A stretch of DNA of 48,263 nucleotides from Fibrobacter sp. (lineage in GTDB: Bacteria; Fibrobacterota; Fibrobacteria; Fibrobacterales; Fibrobacteraceae): contig JAFVGH010000122.1 of NCBI GenBank assembly GCA_017475045.1, positions 1-48,263 of the forward strand, written 5' to 3'. The position numbers and the translations under genes were made by a program. Shown here one piece after another: positions 17,016 through 26,083 of the stretch. Under the pieces are notes generated by a model that was not told the origin of the DNA, ran no database searches, and saw only the letters and a list, made by a program, of their open reading frames with translations. Position 1 is the first letter of the stretch. Each line of letters opens with the position of its first letter.

Positions 17016-17048
17016 AAAAAAGAAAAGGCCGCGGACAACCCGCGACCT
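17016..17048 (-). terminator. Rho-independent terminator after transketolase
   Basis: Read on the minus strand, an AGGTCGCGG arm pairs with CCGCGGCCT around GTTGT (one mismatch), followed by TTTTCTTTTTT. It lies 28 bases after the transketolase stop. Confidence 0.85.
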
Positions 17049-17075
17049 AAATTTCTTCTAGTCTGATTCGAGACC

Positions 17076-19148
17076 TTAGTTCTTAGCCTTGAAATCTGCC
17101 ACGTTCTGTGCGAATTCAACCAGGTATTCCTTAGCGGCCTTGACCACGGCCTCGGGCACGTAACCGAATTCCTTCTCCAGCACGCCAGCCGGGGCCGAGG
17201 CGCCAAAGCGTTCCAGACCGCAAGCCTTGCCGAAGCCGCCCACCACACGGTCGAACAGCACCGGAAGACCGCTGCTCAGAGCGAACACCGGAGTCCAGGG
17301 CACCAGAATCTTGTCGCGGAAAGCCTTGGGCTGGGAGAGGAACAGGGCCGGGCTGATCATGGAAACCACACGGACCTTCTTGCCTTCGCCGCGGAGGACT
17401 TCGGCGGCTTCATGTTCCAGCAGCACGTCGGAGCCGTTGGCCACCAGGGTCAGGTCCGGCTTTTCGCCAGCGGCGGTGTTGTCGCTTACAATGTAAGCGC
17501 CCTTACGGCAGGCCTTGGCGGCTTCGTAGCGGTTTTCGCCGGGGAGGCTCTTCACCACCTGGCGGGTCAAAATAAGAGCCGTGGGGCTGTCGTTGTTTTC
17601 GAAAGCCATTTCCCAGGCGGCAAGAGTTTCGAAGGCGTCTGCCGGACGGAGCACCAGCATCTCGGACTTGCCGTTTTCCTTCTTGAGGTCTTCCAGCAGG
17701 CGGATCTGGGTCTCATGTTCGATGGGCTGGTGTGTGGGACCGTCTTCGCCCACGCGGAAACTGTCGTGAGTAAACACGTACTTCACGGGGAGTCCCATGA
17801 GGGCCGCCATACGGATAGCGGGCTTCATAAAGTCGCTGAACACGAAGAAGGTGGCGCAAATCGGATACAGACCACCATGGAGAGCGATACCGTTGCAGAT
17901 GGCGCCCATGGTCAGTTCGGCCACGCCCACCTGCACAAAGGCTCCCTTAAAGTCGTTCGGGCGGAAGATGCCCGTCTTGTTGAGGAAGGCCTGAGTGTTG
18001 TCGGAGTTGGAAAGGTCGGCAGAACTGCAGATGATGTTGTGGTAATTTTCGGCCAGGTAACCCAGCACCGTACCGCTGGTAACGCGGGTAGCCACGCCTT
18101 CCTTAATGGGGAGCTTGGAAAGGTCCAGCTTGGGAGCCTTGCCCGAAAGCCATTCGTTCAGAGTGGCGGACTTCTCGGCGTTAGCCTTGTCCCATTCGGC
18201 CTTCTGCTTTTTCCATTCGGCGGCGATACCGCGAAGTTCCTGCTTGCGGGCCTCGAAGCCAGCCTTCACGTCGTCGAAAATCTGGAACGGGTCTTCGGGA
18301 TTGCCTCCCAGGTTCTTGACGGTAGCTTCAGTAGATGCTCCGGCAGCATTCAGGGGCTGACCGTGAGTGCTGACCTCGCCCTCGTAACTACGGCCGTCTT
18401 CGGCAACGGCGCCCTTGGCCATAGTGGTATGGCCGTAGACGAGCACCGGGCGTTCCGTTTCGGCCCAGGCCGCCTTGAAAGCCTTGCGGAGTTCGGCAAT
18501 GTTGCTGCCATCGCATTCGATAACGCGGAATCCCCAGGATTCATACTGGGCCACAAAGTCGTGGCTCATGACCTCGTCGGTCTTGCAGCTCAGCTGCACC
18601 TGGTTTGCGTCGTAGAAGAAAATCAGGTTAGAAAGCTTAAGGTGACCGGCGATACGGCCCACGCCGTAGGCGATTTCCTCTTCGAGACCGCCGTCAGAAA
18701 CCAGGCACACCGTCTTATGTTCCAAGATAGAACCGAAACGTTCCACCATGAACCGTTCAGCGATGGCGGCACCCAGAGCAATGCCATGGCCGATTCCCAG
18801 AGGGCCCGAAGAGTTCTCGATACCGAGAGCCACGTCTACTTCGGGGTGGCCCGGCGTGCGGGAGCCCAGCTGACGGAAGTTCTTGATATCGTCCATGGTG
18901 AGTCGGCCCACCAAGGCCAGTTCGGAATAGAGCAGCGGACTCATGTGGCCCGGATCCATAAAGAAGCGGTCGCGAGCCATCCAGTTCGGATCATCGGGAT
19001 CAAAGCGTAAGAACTCGGAATAGAGGAGCGTTATAGCATCGGCAGCTCCCATCGCGCCACCCGGGTGACCGGACTTGGCCTTTTGGACCATGGCGGCGGA
19101 AAGGATACGGACATTGTCTGCGGCTTTGGTAACTAACGAGTCTTGCAC
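17076..19148 (-). CDS. tkt: Transketolase
   Basis: Thiamine-diphosphate enzyme of the pentose phosphate pathway that moves two-carbon units between sugar phosphates. Visible marks are KAKSGHPGGAMGAAD, the ThDP loop VSDGGLEEEIAYG, and the C-terminal halves with HDSFRVGEDGPTHQPIEH. The frame is open back to a TTG at 19184 (702 residues). I prefer the GTG at 19148 (690 residues) because AAGAGG stands 6 bases before it and the protein then starts about as close to the first conserved block as other transketolases do. It is monocistronic and ends in a hairpin terminator. Confidence 0.93.
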   Translation of the reverse strand: MQDSLVTKAADNVRILSAAMVQKAKSGHPGGAMGAADAITLLYSEFLRFDPDDPNWMARDRFFMDPGHMSPLLYSELALVGRLTMDDIKNFRQLGSRTPGHPEVDVALGIENSSGPLGIGHGIALGAAIAERFMVERFGSILEHKTVCLVSDGGLEEEIAYGVGRIAGHLKLSNLIFFYDANQVQLSCKTDEVMSHDFVAQYESWGFRVIECDGSNIAELRKAFKAAWAETERPVLVYGHTTMAKGAVAEDGRSYEGEVSTHGQPLNAAGASTEATVKNLGGNPEDPFQIFDDVKAGFEARKQELRGIAAEWKKQKAEWDKANAEKSATLNEWLSGKAPKLDLSKLPIKEGVATRVTSGTVLGYLAENYHNIICSSADLSNSDNTQAFLNKTGIFRPNDFKGAFVQVGVAELTMGAICNGIALHGGLYPICATFFVFSDFMKPAIRMAALMGLPVKYVFTHDSFRVGEDGPTHQPIEHETQIRLLEDLKKENGKSEMLVLRPADAFETLAAWEMAFENNDSPTALILTRQVVKSLPGENRYEAAKACRKGAYIVSDNTAAGEKPDLTLVANGSDVLLEHEAAEVLRGEGKKVRVVSMISPALFLSQPKAFRDKILVPWTPVFALSSGLPVLFDRVVGGFGKACGLERFGASAPAGVLEKEFGYVPEAVVKAAKEYLVEFAQNVADFKAKN

Positions 19149-19266
19149 GACCAACCTCTTGAAGGTGTTGAAATTCGCGACCAAATCTAGCTTTTATTGG
19201 ACAATCTCTCAAGGTGATTTGGGCAACTAAAGCCCCATAAAACAAAAAAAATTATATTTAACAGCA

Positions 19267-21813
19267 ATGAAAAACTTTATCTTATTGTTACTCAAAAACT
19301 TACTGCACCCGGCTGGAATTATTGGGCTGATTATCGCCCTCGCCATACCTTTCCTCATTTACCTGGGTCCCAACGTAGGACACAAGGACACCATCCGCAT
19401 TTTGGACCTGAACCTGCCCCTGCCCCTGTTCCTTGTGCAGCTCATCGCGGTCATTCTGCTTTGTTTCCTGCTCAAGAAAGACTTTAGGGAGTGGGTCAAG
19501 GGCATTCTCCCCGAAAGGCCCATCGCTTTGGCCGCCCTGATTTCGGCCATTGTCCTTGCCATATTTGCCGGAACCCAAATCGAGGCCCGCCACAGGGTCC
19601 AAAGCGACGAAAGCGTGTTCATGTCTGTCGCCCAGAACATGTATCACAACCACCAGTCCGGCACCTGCAACCAGGGAGAATTCAACAAGGGTCAGCTCGA
19701 TTGCACCAACAAGAGCAACAGTTTCAAGTCCAAAGGACTCGCCTTCCTCTACGTGCTTGGAATGCCCCTGTTCGGCACGGACCTGCACTGGATTTTCAAG
19801 GGCGAACTTCTGCTGCTTCCCCTATCGTTCTTGCTGATGTTCCTTGCCATCGTGGCGTGGACAAGGCAGCCCCTGCTGGCATTCTTTGCAGCACTTCTCA
19901 TGGCACTGCAACCCACCGTACTTTTCCAGTTCCGTGCCATGTCGGTGGAACCCCTGTACATATTCCTTTCGGCCCTCTCCCTTTTCGTTTTCAAGTGGGC
20001 CATTGACCGTAATACCATTAAGCATTGGGCACTCTTGGCCCTAACCCTCGCCTTCTTCGCACAGACTAGACAAGAAACGGTTTTCTGCCTTTTACCCTTT
20101 ATCCTGTTCTCCCTACCGAAGCTCCTGGAAAAGAAGGACTTCAAGGCACCCGCTTTCTTCGTTCTCCTCTCACTATTTTCCGCCCCAGTATTGATAACCA
20201 TCAGTTACTACCAGGGATTCGGATTCCAGGGTGGCGAGTTCTCTGCCCACGGACACTTTATCGAAGACCTGGTAAACAACTGGAAGGTCATGACCAAGCC
20301 CCTGAGCGACAAGGGCGAACTTGTCAACCCCTTCCTCACCTACTTCAACTGGCTGTTCCTTGCCGGGCTTTTGTACCTAGTTTACCGTGCCGTCATGGAT
20401 TTCCGCAAGGGCAACAAGTTCTACCTGGGAACCCTCGTGTTCCTCGCCCTGTACCATATCCAGACCTACATGATTCTGGAAAACGTCTCCGGCGACTTCG
20501 GTATCGAAATCAACCAGCGTTACAGCCTGGTGATGATTCCCAGCATGGCATTCCTTGCCGCCCTCCCCATCGCCCACCTGATCGAATACTTCAGCTACGA
20601 TTCCAAGGCCAAGAAACAGACTTCTGCGGCTCTTGTACTTGGGCTACTCTTTACACTGCTCTTTGCCGGCTGGACCTTCCACTACAAGGAAGACTTCAAC
20701 AAGAACATCATGTACAACCGGAACCACCTGACCACCGAAGAGCAAGAAATCTGGAAATGGCTCTACGAACAGACCCCCAACAACAAGCTGTTCATCTACG
20801 GCAGGCCCTGGCACTTTATCGCCTACGGCATTTCGGCATACCATTACGACAAGGTCCGTCAAATGAGCGATGGGCAGATTCAGCAGCTCCTGGAAAAGTA
20901 CAACAACGAAGTCTACTACATCCGCGGGCTTGACTGCTGGGATAGCCATACTTACCACAAGAAGGCCGTAGAACACCGTATCGCCACCACTTGCGACGTT
21001 TTCGAAAGGGAAATGGACCTGGAAGGTGTCAAGAACATCTTGATTACCAACAACTATTGGGTGCAAATCGCAAAGTTCAAGGGCCGCAAGAACTACAACC
21101 CCACAAACATCATCAAGGTTTCTGAACCCACGAGAGGAATGCTAGAAGACAGTTCCGCTGTCGCAGGCCCATTACTCTTGAACTTCAGACTCATGGAACA
21201 GCCAGGCGCACCTAGAAACTGGAATGTACGAATTATCCATAACAGGGTCATGATAAAAGACACCGCCTATGTTCCAGGAGATTACAGCATCCTAATCGCA
21301 GATGACCAGCTACAGCCTGGCTACAACATTTTCCGCTACATAGTCATGGAAGGCAACAAGGTGCTGGCCCAGGTAAGCAAGACTTTCTTCAACGAAGCAG
21401 GCGGAGTCCAAAAGCTTACCGAACTTCAATACGAAAAGCACCACCAGGACTGGGGCAGCTTCAAGGTCAACCAGAGCATTGACGGAAAAAAGCTCACCCT
21501 TAACGGACAAGAATTCAAGGAGGGAATCGCCACCCACGCGAACTCCGAGACCGTCTATGACATCGGGGCCAAATTCAAGACCTTCCACGCCTCCGTTGGA
21601 CTGGATGACGAGTCCCTCTGTAGCGAAGGCGTGTCCGTCCAGGTCATTGGCGATGGCAACGTGCTCACAGAGACTCCCGTGTTCAAGGCCGGCAGCCTCC
21701 TCCCGCTTACCGCCAATATCGAAGGAACAAAAAAGCTCACCATCAAAACTACCGCCAAGGGTAGCATTGACTGCAGCCATGTAGACTTTGTAAATCCCGT
21801 GTTGATACCGTAG
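19267..21813 (+). CDS. GT-C membrane glycosyltransferase with C-terminal NPCBM-like domain
   Basis: Large membrane protein of 848 residues. About ten to twelve hydrophobic segments fill residues 1-480. An acidic pair in QSDESVFMSVAQNMY lies in the first outside loop, as in the PMT/ArnT-type GT-C enzymes that use polyprenyl-phosphate sugars. A soluble region follows. The last 130 residues (GIATHANSETVYDIG, FHASVGLDDE, VQVIGDGNVL) match the NPCBM/NEW2 carbohydrate-binding pattern. A TATATT box ends 8 bases before the ATG, with no Shine-Dalgarno. The GT2 gene follows after 6 bases and probably makes its lipid-linked donor. The acceptor is unknown. Confidence 0.85.
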   Translation: MKNFILLLLKNLLHPAGIIGLIIALAIPFLIYLGPNVGHKDTIRILDLNLPLPLFLVQLIAVILLCFLLKKDFREWVKGILPERPIALAALISAIVLAIFAGTQIEARHRVQSDESVFMSVAQNMYHNHQSGTCNQGEFNKGQLDCTNKSNSFKSKGLAFLYVLGMPLFGTDLHWIFKGELLLLPLSFLLMFLAIVAWTRQPLLAFFAALLMALQPTVLFQFRAMSVEPLYIFLSALSLFVFKWAIDRNTIKHWALLALTLAFFAQTRQETVFCLLPFILFSLPKLLEKKDFKAPAFFVLLSLFSAPVLITISYYQGFGFQGGEFSAHGHFIEDLVNNWKVMTKPLSDKGELVNPFLTYFNWLFLAGLLYLVYRAVMDFRKGNKFYLGTLVFLALYHIQTYMILENVSGDFGIEINQRYSLVMIPSMAFLAALPIAHLIEYFSYDSKAKKQTSAALVLGLLFTLLFAGWTFHYKEDFNKNIMYNRNHLTTEEQEIWKWLYEQTPNNKLFIYGRPWHFIAYGISAYHYDKVRQMSDGQIQQLLEKYNNEVYYIRGLDCWDSHTYHKKAVEHRIATTCDVFEREMDLEGVKNILITNNYWVQIAKFKGRKNYNPTNIIKVSEPTRGMLEDSSAVAGPLLLNFRLMEQPGAPRNWNVRIIHNRVMIKDTAYVPGDYSILIADDQLQPGYNIFRYIVMEGNKVLAQVSKTFFNEAGGVQKLTELQYEKHHQDWGSFKVNQSIDGKKLTLNGQEFKEGIATHANSETVYDIGAKFKTFHASVGLDDESLCSEGVSVQVIGDGNVLTETPVFKAGSLLPLTANIEGTKKLTIKTTAKGSIDCSHVDFVNPVLIP

Positions 21814-21819
21814 GTTCCT

Positions 21820-22731
21820 ATGCTTCTATCCGTCATCATTCCTGTCTATAACGAAGAAGAAATCGTCGCAGAGACCTATCGCGTTCTAGAAGAAGAACTC
21901 AAGGAAATTGAGCACGAACTCATTTTCGTGAATGACGGTTCCAAGGACCGCACCCGGGAAATCCTGGAAGGACTGATTCCTGCAGGGTCCGCCAACAAGC
22001 TGGTGAACTTCAGCCGAAATTTCGGGCACCAGGCTGCCTTCAGCGCAGGGCTGGACCATGCCCAAGGTGATGCGGTGGTGATTATCGACGGAGACCTGCA
22101 GGATCCTCCCGCCCTCATCCACGAGATGCTCGAGAAATGGCGTGAAGGTTACCAGGTAGTTTATGCACAGCGCAACAAGCGCAAGGGCGAGACCATCTTC
22201 AAGCGGTTCACAGCCTTCTGCTTCTACAGGCTTATCGGCAAGCTCACCAACATCGAGATTCCGCCCGACACCGGCGACTTTAGGCTTATGGACCGCTGCG
22301 TGGTGGACCAGCTGAAGAACCTTCCCGAACGGAGCCGTTTCTTGCGCGGGCTGGTTTGCTGGGTAGGCTTCAAGAAGATTGGCGTCAAATATGACCGTGC
22401 CGAACGCACCGCAGGCTCATCTAAGTATCCCCTGCGCAAGATGCTCCACCTGGCCGGTGACGGCATCACCGGATTCAGTTCCGCCCCGCTAAAAATCAGT
22501 TTCTATATCGGGCTGTTCGCCGCCCTCATCAGTTTCGGTGTGTTCGTCTGGTCCATTCTAGAAAAGATTCTCTCCCCCGCCACCACGGTGCCGGGCTGGG
22601 CATCTCTCATGACGGCCATCGTGTTCTTTGCCGGCGTACAGCTTATTTCCATCGGCATTCTGGGAGAATACATCGGCCGCATCTACGACGAAGTCAAGCA
22701 AAGGCCGTTGTACATCGAGGATAAGAAATGA
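21820..22731 (+). CDS. GT2 family glycosyltransferase (polyprenyl-phosphate sugar synthase type)
   Basis: The 303-residue protein has a cytoplasmic GT-A domain starting with LLSVIIPVYNEEE and the metal-binding DGDLQDPP, then two C-terminal membrane helices ending in GILGEYIGRIYDEVKQRP. This is the layout of DPM1/GtrB/ArnC enzymes, which load a sugar from a nucleotide donor onto a polyprenyl phosphate. It sits 6 bases after the GT-C gene and overlaps gmk by ATGA, so the three genes form one operon. The neighbouring GT-C transferase is the likely user of the product. Sugar identity cannot be read from the sequence. Confidence 0.92.
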   Translation: MLLSVIIPVYNEEEIVAETYRVLEEELKEIEHELIFVNDGSKDRTREILEGLIPAGSANKLVNFSRNFGHQAAFSAGLDHAQGDAVVIIDGDLQDPPALIHEMLEKWREGYQVVYAQRNKRKGETIFKRFTAFCFYRLIGKLTNIEIPPDTGDFRLMDRCVVDQLKNLPERSRFLRGLVCWVGFKKIGVKYDRAERTAGSSKYPLRKMLHLAGDGITGFSSAPLKISFYIGLFAALISFGVFVWSILEKILSPATTVPGWASLMTAIVFFAGVQLISIGILGEYIGRIYDEVKQRPLYIEDKK

Positions 22732-23285
22732 AATCCAAACTTTTTGTGATGAGCGCCGCCAGTGGCGCAGGTAAGACCACCCTGAAAGACAAGGTTATCG
22801 GGGAGTTCCCCGACATCGTGTATTCCATCTCCGCTACCACCCGTGCTCCTCGTGAAGGCGAGGTAAACGGGGTTCACTACTTCTTCAAGACCAAGGAAGA
22901 GTTCGAGCAGATGATCAAGGACGATGCCCTGGTGGAATACAACCTAGTCCACGGAAACTACTACGGCACTCCTAAGAGTTTCGTAGAGGACATGCTCAAG
23001 CAGGGCAAGCGGGTTCTCTTTGACCTGGACGTGTTCGGCAAGGTGAACTTTGACAAGGTCTATCCCGATGCCACGGGCATCCTGATTTTGCCGCCCAGCG
23101 AAGAAGAACTGGAACGCCGGCTCCGTGGCCGCGGTACCGACTCCGAAGAGGTTATCCAGACACGGCTACACAACGCCAAGAAAGAGATGGAATTCGCAAA
23201 GACCAAGGGCAAGTACGAATACACCATCGTGAACGACGACCTGGAGCGAGCGGCGGACGAGCTCAGGAAGATATTGACGCCGTAA
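22728..23285 (+). CDS. gmk: Guanylate kinase
   Basis: Phosphorylates GMP to GDP with ATP. The protein is 185 residues, slightly short for the family (about 200). The P-loop is MSAASGAGKTTL, followed by the GMP-binding SISATTRAPREGEVNGVHYFF and NYYGTPK. The usual DVQGA-type segment reads DLDVFGKVNF, a modest variation. The lid REE region is ELERRLRGRGTDSEEVI. The start codon overlaps the GT2 stop (ATGA), so translation is probably coupled. The downstream region has a weak T-rich run and a hairpin, but no clear terminator. Confidence 0.93.
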   Translation: MKSKLFVMSAASGAGKTTLKDKVIGEFPDIVYSISATTRAPREGEVNGVHYFFKTKEEFEQMIKDDALVEYNLVHGNYYGTPKSFVEDMLKQGKRVLFDLDVFGKVNFDKVYPDATGILILPPSEEELERRLRGRGTDSEEVIQTRLHNAKKEMEFAKTKGKYEYTIVNDDLERAADELRKILTP

Positions 23286-23338
23286 CAACGCTTTACAACA
23301 AAAAAAAACGGACTTGTGCCGGGGCGTTTTATTTTTAC

Positions 23339-23363
23339 GTCATGGCGGCCCTTGAGCCGCCAT
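23339..23363. repeat. GTCAT-headed palindrome between convergent genes
   Basis: GTC followed by ATGGCGGC and GCCGCCAT, a perfect 8-bp pairing around CCTTGA. On the minus strand a T/A-rich run (TAAAAATAAAA) follows a few bases later, so it may end the 23375-24061 gene's transcript. Confidence 0.6.
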
Positions 23364-23374
23364 CTAGCGTTTTG

Positions 23375-24061
23375 TTACAGAGAAGCCAGGAACTTCTGAG
23401 CCTTGTCGGCGTAGTTCTGGTTGTCGCCGTAGACTTCCAGCAGGCGTTCAGCCGTGTTCTTGGCCTTGGCGTCAAGACCCTGCTGCTGGTAGACCAGCGT
23501 GAGCTTCCACATGGCATCAGCCACCATGGGGGCTTCGTCTACAGGTTCTTCTTTCTGGAAGCGGTCTTCCTTGTCGCCGGTGCGCTTGCCGAATTCGCTA
23601 ATGTACTTTTCAAGCAGGTTGGCTGCAGCAGCGTAGTCTTCCTTTTCCATCTTCACAGCGGCAAGGCCGTGCATGGCGGCGGAACGGACCAGCACCACGG
23701 AACCGGCATTGTCCAAAGACTTCTGGAACAGGGCGGCGGCACCATCCAGGTCGCCTTTCTCGTACTTGAGGTTACCCGCATAGAGGCTAGCCTTGGCGAG
23801 GGCGAGGCCTTCCAGAGAGCGGCCGTTAATCTTGGACTCGAGTTCCGTGAGGGCGCTGTCCTTTTCACCAGCATAGAGGAACGTCATGCTTGTACCCAGG
23901 AGTTCGGCCTGTTCAGCAGCGGCAGCCTTGCGGGAATCCCTCAGCTGGACCACACCTGCTACCACAGCGAGAATCACCACGAGAGCGATGACAACCTTGG
24001 TTCCATGATGGACAAAAAATTCCTTAATTTCAGAATTATTCGCATTTGCTTCGTTAGCCAT
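23375..24061 (-). CDS. Tetratricopeptide-repeat membrane-anchored protein (YfgM-like)
   Basis: The 228-residue protein starts at 24061 (MANEANANNSEIKEFF); the longer frame to 24145 runs into the tRNA promoter region and has no support. One membrane segment (VVIALVVILAVVAGVVQL, about residues 21-40) anchors a periplasmic part with TPR-like helix pairs such as LALAKASLYAGNLKYEKGDLDGAAALFQKSLD. This layout matches YfgM/TPR_21 proteins that associate with the Sec translocon or periplasmic chaperones. Assignment is by architecture only. It is divergent from the tRNA and stands alone. The 3' end lies near a palindromic hairpin. Confidence 0.75.
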   Translation of the reverse strand: MANEANANNSEIKEFFVHHGTKVVIALVVILAVVAGVVQLRDSRKAAAAEQAELLGTSMTFLYAGEKDSALTELESKINGRSLEGLALAKASLYAGNLKYEKGDLDGAAALFQKSLDNAGSVVLVRSAAMHGLAAVKMEKEDYAAAANLLEKYISEFGKRTGDKEDRFQKEEPVDEAPMVADAMWKLTLVYQQQGLDAKAKNTAERLLEVYGDNQNYADKAQKFLASL

Positions 24062-24138
24062 AATATGCATCCATTTTGAAAATTTGTGAGCAATCATAGA
24101 AAAATTTGGGATTCTTGCCAACCGAAACAACGCCGATA

Positions 24139-24167
24139 TTGACAAAAAAGGGCCCTATTGCTATTTT
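24139..24167 (+). promoter_or_regulatory. Promoter of tRNA-Thr
   Basis: A perfect -35 TTGACA (24139-24144), a 17-bp spacer and -10 TATTTT (24162-24167), continuing TG, end 12 bases before the tRNA. It is the clearest consensus promoter in the window and shows that the local -10 form is TAnnTTTG-like. Confidence 0.8.
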
Positions 24168-24179
24168 TGAGCCCGCTAT

Positions 24180-24252
24180 GCCACTCTAGCTCAGCTGGTA
24201 GAGCAGCTGATTCGTAATCAGCAGGTCGGCAGTTCAAATCTGCTGGGTGGCT
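24180..24252 (+). tRNA. tRNA-Thr (anticodon CGU)
   Basis: The cloverleaf folds fully. The acceptor stem is GCCACTC with GGGTGGC (one G-U), the D arm GCTC/GAGC, and the anticodon stem GCTGA/TCAGC with loop TTCGTAA giving anticodon CGU (reads ACG). The T arm is GGCAG/CTGCT with loop TTCAAAT. The discriminator base is U, and CCA is not encoded. It has its own promoter and a hairpin terminator starting 4 bases downstream. Confidence 0.95.
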
Positions 24253-24255
24253 CGA

Positions 24256-24291
24256 AAATCCCGCATTCCGAACGGTTTGCGGGATTTTTTC
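24256..24291 (+). terminator. Rho-independent terminator after tRNA-Thr
   Basis: The AATCCCGCA and TGCGGGATT arms are followed by TTTTT. It separates the tRNA from the XPB helicase gene, whose likely -10 box (TATATT, 24292-24297) begins immediately after. Confidence 0.92.
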
Positions 24292-24306
24292 TATATTTGG
24301 CGCCCT

Positions 24307-26079
24307 ATGAATCCGAACGGCGCCATCATTGTACAGAGCAACCTCGAAATCATGGTCGAGGTGGACAATCCGAACTACGAATCCGCACGCGATGCCATCG
24401 CCCCCTTCACCGAACTGGTCAAGAGCCCCGAGCACCTGCACACCTACAAGATTTCACACCTGAGCCTCTGGAACGCAGCTTCCACAGGGCTTCGCGCGCC
24501 CGACGTGCTGGAACGTCTAGAAAGCCAGAGCCGCTACCCCATTCCCCAGACTGTCATTACCGAAGTGGAAGACTACATGGCGAGGTACGGGCTGCTCCGC
24601 CTGCGCAAAGACGTCGACCGCCTGCTTCTGGAATCCGACGACACCTACATGTTCACCGAGATTTGCCACCTGAAAGAGGTGGAACCCTTTGTGGTGAAGT
24701 TCCTAGACGAAAAGCACGCCGAAGTGGACCCCGAACGCCGTGGCCACCTGAAAATGGCCCTCACCAACGCCGGGTTCCCCGTCGAAGACCTGGCAGGCTA
24801 CATCCAGGGCGACCCGCTGCCCATCAAGCTCCGCGAAACAACATTAGAAGGTAAGGAGTTCAAGCTCCGTGACTACCAGAAAGAGGCGGCCCAGGTCTTT
24901 TACGCCAGCGGCTCGGAAAAGGGCGGTTCCGGCGTCATCGTGCTCCCCTGCGGTTCCGGCAAGACGGTTATCGGCCTTGCCACCATGGCCCTAGTCCAGA
25001 CCAAGACACTCATCCTCACGCCCAACATTTCCGCCTCCCGCCAGTGGATCCGGGAAATCTGCGACAAGACGGACCTGACCATCGACCAGGTAAAGGAATA
25101 CTCCGGCGAAGTGAAGGAAATCGGCCCCGTGACAGTGGCCACCTACCAGATCCTCACCCAGCGTAAAAAGGGAAAGGGCCCGAACAAGCAGGGCGAACCC
25201 GAACCGGATGACCTGACCGACGAAGAAGTCAAGAAGGAACTCTCGAACTTCCCACTGTTCAGCCAGGAAAAATGGGGCCTCATGATTTATGACGAGGTGC
25301 ACCTGTTGCCGGCCCCGGTGTTCCGCCTAAGTACCGAGATGCAGGCCACCCGCCGTCTGGGGCTTACCGCCACGCTGGTCCGCGAAGACCACAAGGAGAC
25401 GGAAGTGTTCAGCCTTATCGGCCCCAAGAAATACGACATTCCCTGGCGCGTGCTGGAAGCACAGGGCTGGATCGCCACCGCCGACTGTAACGAGATCCGC
25501 ATTCCCATGGAAGCGGAACTGAAGATGAAGTACGCCCTGGCACCGGTCCGTGAAAAGATTACGCTGGCCAGCACCAACCCCGAAAAGACAGACATCGTAA
25601 AGCGCCTCCTCACCTACTTCGACAAGGACGAGGACCGGGTGCTTATCATCGGGCAGTACATCGACCAGCTAGAAAAGCTGTCCCAAGAACTGAACATCCC
25701 GCTGATTACGGGAAAGACCCCCAACAAGGAACGCGAACGCCTTTACGCCGCCTTCCGCCATGGGGAACAGAAGAACCTGATGGTCTCCAAGGTGGGGAAC
25801 TTCGCCATCGACCTTCCCGATGCCAACATCCTCATCCAGATTTCGGGAACTTTCGGAAGTAGGCAAGAAGAAGCCCAGCGTCTGGGCCGAATTCTGCGCC
25901 CCAAGAGCGACGGCGGCATGGCCCACTTCTACAGCATCGTGACCCAGGATTCCAAGGAGCAGGAGTTCTCCATGAACCGCCAGCTGTTCCTCACCGAACA
26001 GGGATACGCCTACAAGATTATCAAGCGCGGGGACTGGGATATCCTCAGCCGCACGCCCGAAGAACTGGCCTCGCGGTAA
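24307..26079 (+). CDS. XPB/Rad25-type DNA repair helicase
   Basis: Superfamily 2 DNA helicase of 590 residues. I use the ATG at 24307 because the longer frame would run through the tRNA terminator. The N-terminal helicase_C_3-like region starts IIVQSNLEIMVEVDNP, an XPB hallmark. Walker A is LPCGSGKTVIG (about residues 218-228). The DEAD-type box is YDEVHLLPAPVFR. Then come LTATLVREDHKE and the second RecA lobe with QISGTFGSRQEEAQRLGRILRPK (motif VI). Bacterial XPB proteins are known in scattered phyla, with roles in repair suspected. A TATATT box ends 9 bases before the ATG and no Shine-Dalgarno is seen. It converges on the kinase gene. Confidence 0.93.
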   Translation: MNPNGAIIVQSNLEIMVEVDNPNYESARDAIAPFTELVKSPEHLHTYKISHLSLWNAASTGLRAPDVLERLESQSRYPIPQTVITEVEDYMARYGLLRLRKDVDRLLLESDDTYMFTEICHLKEVEPFVVKFLDEKHAEVDPERRGHLKMALTNAGFPVEDLAGYIQGDPLPIKLRETTLEGKEFKLRDYQKEAAQVFYASGSEKGGSGVIVLPCGSGKTVIGLATMALVQTKTLILTPNISASRQWIREICDKTDLTIDQVKEYSGEVKEIGPVTVATYQILTQRKKGKGPNKQGEPEPDDLTDEEVKKELSNFPLFSQEKWGLMIYDEVHLLPAPVFRLSTEMQATRRLGLTATLVREDHKETEVFSLIGPKKYDIPWRVLEAQGWIATADCNEIRIPMEAELKMKYALAPVREKITLASTNPEKTDIVKRLLTYFDKDEDRVLIIGQYIDQLEKLSQELNIPLITGKTPNKERERLYAAFRHGEQKNLMVSKVGNFAIDLPDANILIQISGTFGSRQEEAQRLGRILRPKSDGGMAHFYSIVTQDSKEQEFSMNRQLFLTEQGYAYKIIKRGDWDILSRTPEELASR

Positions 26080-26083
26080 CCCT

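Noticed and set aside
24247..24306. N-terminal extension of the XPB gene
   Set aside because: It would translate the tRNA 3' end and its terminator. The start at 24307 has the promoter box.
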